From: Sulfurimonas sp.
GTDB lineage: Bacteria; Campylobacterota; Campylobacteria; Campylobacterales; Sulfurimonadaceae
DNA length: 7,130 nucleotides
Assembly (NCBI GenBank): GCA_021157665.1
Contig: JAGGWE010000110.1
Span: 1 to 7,130 of the forward strand
Direction: 5' to 3'
The position numbers and the translations under genes were made by a program. Positions 6,089 to 7,130 of the stretch are shown piece after piece; the first letter of the stretch is position 1; the number at the start of each line of letters is the position of its first letter. Under the pieces are notes generated by a model. That model was given only the letters and a program-made list of their open reading frames with translations, was not told the origin of the DNA and made no database searches.

Positions 6089-7130
6089 CTTGAATTATAT
6101 TCACTGTGAGTGGGCAGAGTGTTTGAATATGTTGGAGACAGGAAATATAGATATTATGCCTGATGTTGCATTTACAGCCCAAAGGAATAAAAAATTTTTA
6201 TTTTCTCATGAACCTGTAATCTCTAGCTGGTCTGTGATTTATAGACATATAGATGTTGAAATAGAATCTATATTTGATTTAAAAAAGAAAAAAATAGCAG
6301 TTTTAAAAGATTCTATACAGTACTTTGCAATAAAAGATATACTCAAAAAATTTAATATAGAAACTCCAAACTACATAAATGTAAAAAATTTCGCAGAGGC
6401 TTTTAGATTATTAGAAAATAAACAAGTTGATTCTGTAATAGTAAACCGTTTTTATGAGTTAAGTCATGCCTTTAGCAATAATATAGTAAAAACAAATATT
6501 GTAATAAAACCATCAACACTAAGATATGCTTTTTCACAATCAAGAAAGAATATGGCTAATATAGTAACTAATCACATAAAAGAGTTCAAAAAAAATAAAC
6601 AATCAATTTTGTACAAATCTAAAAAAAAATGGTTAACTCTTAAGAAATCAGTTGAAACACCAAAATGGTTGCTGTGGAGTCTTATTGGCAGTATCACTAT
6701 TATTTTATTTCTAGTCTTTTTTGTGATTATATTTAAAAGAATGGTTGTAAAAACAAGTAAAAAATTAATTGAAAGAGAAAAAATAATGCTAATGCAATCA
6801 AAACAAGCAGCTATTGGAGAAATGGTAGGCTTTATTGCACATCAATGGAGACAACCACTTTCTGTAATTGGCATGAGCTCAAATAATATTAAAGTTTCCA
6901 TTGAGCTTGAAGAAAAAATTACAACTCAAAATATTGAAGAATTTGTGCAAATAGTTTTAGATCAAGTAAAGCATCTTTCTGAAACAATTGATGATTTTAG
7001 CAACTTTTTTAAACCAAATAAAAATATGACTATAACTGAAATATCTAGCTTATTAGATAAATTAAAAAGAATATATGCTAACAGCCTAGAAAGTAATAAT
7101 ATAGAGCTTGTTTTACAGAATGAACAAGAT
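6084..7130 (+). pseudogene. Membrane sensor histidine kinase with SBP_bac_3 domain, lacking its start (3' end outside window)
   Basis: The frame is open for 349 codons to the window's end. It reads as a periplasmic solute-binding sensor (SBP_bac_3 type), one membrane helix (about 6666-6734), a short linker, and a HisKA dimerisation domain with H box EMVGFIAHQWRQPL; the phospho-accepting His codon is 6840-6842. The ATP-binding domain would lie beyond the window. The sensor part begins mid-domain: CEWAECLNMLETGNIDIMPD and VAFTAQRNKKFLFSHEP are typical central blocks, but the signal peptide and first part of lobe 1 are missing. In frame, an upstream stop lies at 6060-6062, and TTG 6090 or ATG 6129 have no convincing ribosome binding site. 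As drawn it cannot make an exported sensor, so it is a truncated gene or a join artefact. Kinases of this layout are common in free-living Campylobacterota; the ligand is unknown. Confidence 0.85.

Overview
This AT-rich window looks like chromosomal DNA from a Campylobacterota (Epsilonproteobacteria), most like the free-living Sulfurimonas/Arcobacter type. The evidence is the waaC-htrB pair at the start of a lipooligosaccharide locus (an order I recall from Campylobacter), a panB-ruvB pair, a TrpA with a short N-terminus, and a histidine kinase with an IAHQWRQPL-type H box fused to a periplasmic SBP_bac_3 sensor. These assignments rest on reading the proteins, not on a database search.

Layout: (1) 1-1278, + strand: the 3' end of heptosyltransferase I (waaC) overlaps a complete lipid A late acyltransferase gene (htrB/lpxL), which carries a T10 run near its start. 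Both act on the outer-membrane lipooligosaccharide. (2) 1284-4144, - strand: a tight operon of panB (pantothenate/CoA synthesis), ruvB (Holliday-junction helicase) and an AI-2E/PerM-family membrane protein, with a 9-nt gap and then a GTGA overlap. It converges on htrB, and a small hairpin spans both stop codons. (3) 4145-4239: a divergent promoter region. (4) 4240-5399, + strand: a stand-alone Hpt phosphotransfer protein followed 17 nt later by trpA, which starts with TTG. (5) 5473-5736, + strand: a small secreted acidic protein of unknown function with its own promoter. (6) 5737-5908: a non-coding stretch with two short inverted repeats. (7) 5909-6088, - strand: only the last 59 residues of seryl-tRNA synthetase (serS). 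(8) 6084-7130, + strand: a membrane histidine kinase that begins in the middle of its sensor domain and runs off the window.

Everything up to about 5908 reads as ordinary housekeeping sequence with intact genes. The exceptional point is near 6084-6088. Two unrelated genes in opposite orientations are both cut there, both lack their 5' parts, and share a few bases at the join. Because serS is essential, either an intact copy lies elsewhere and this is a real rearrangement scar, or the contig is chimeric here (for example an amplification or assembly artefact). I see no CRISPR array, tRNA, rRNA, transposase or complete new system in the window.
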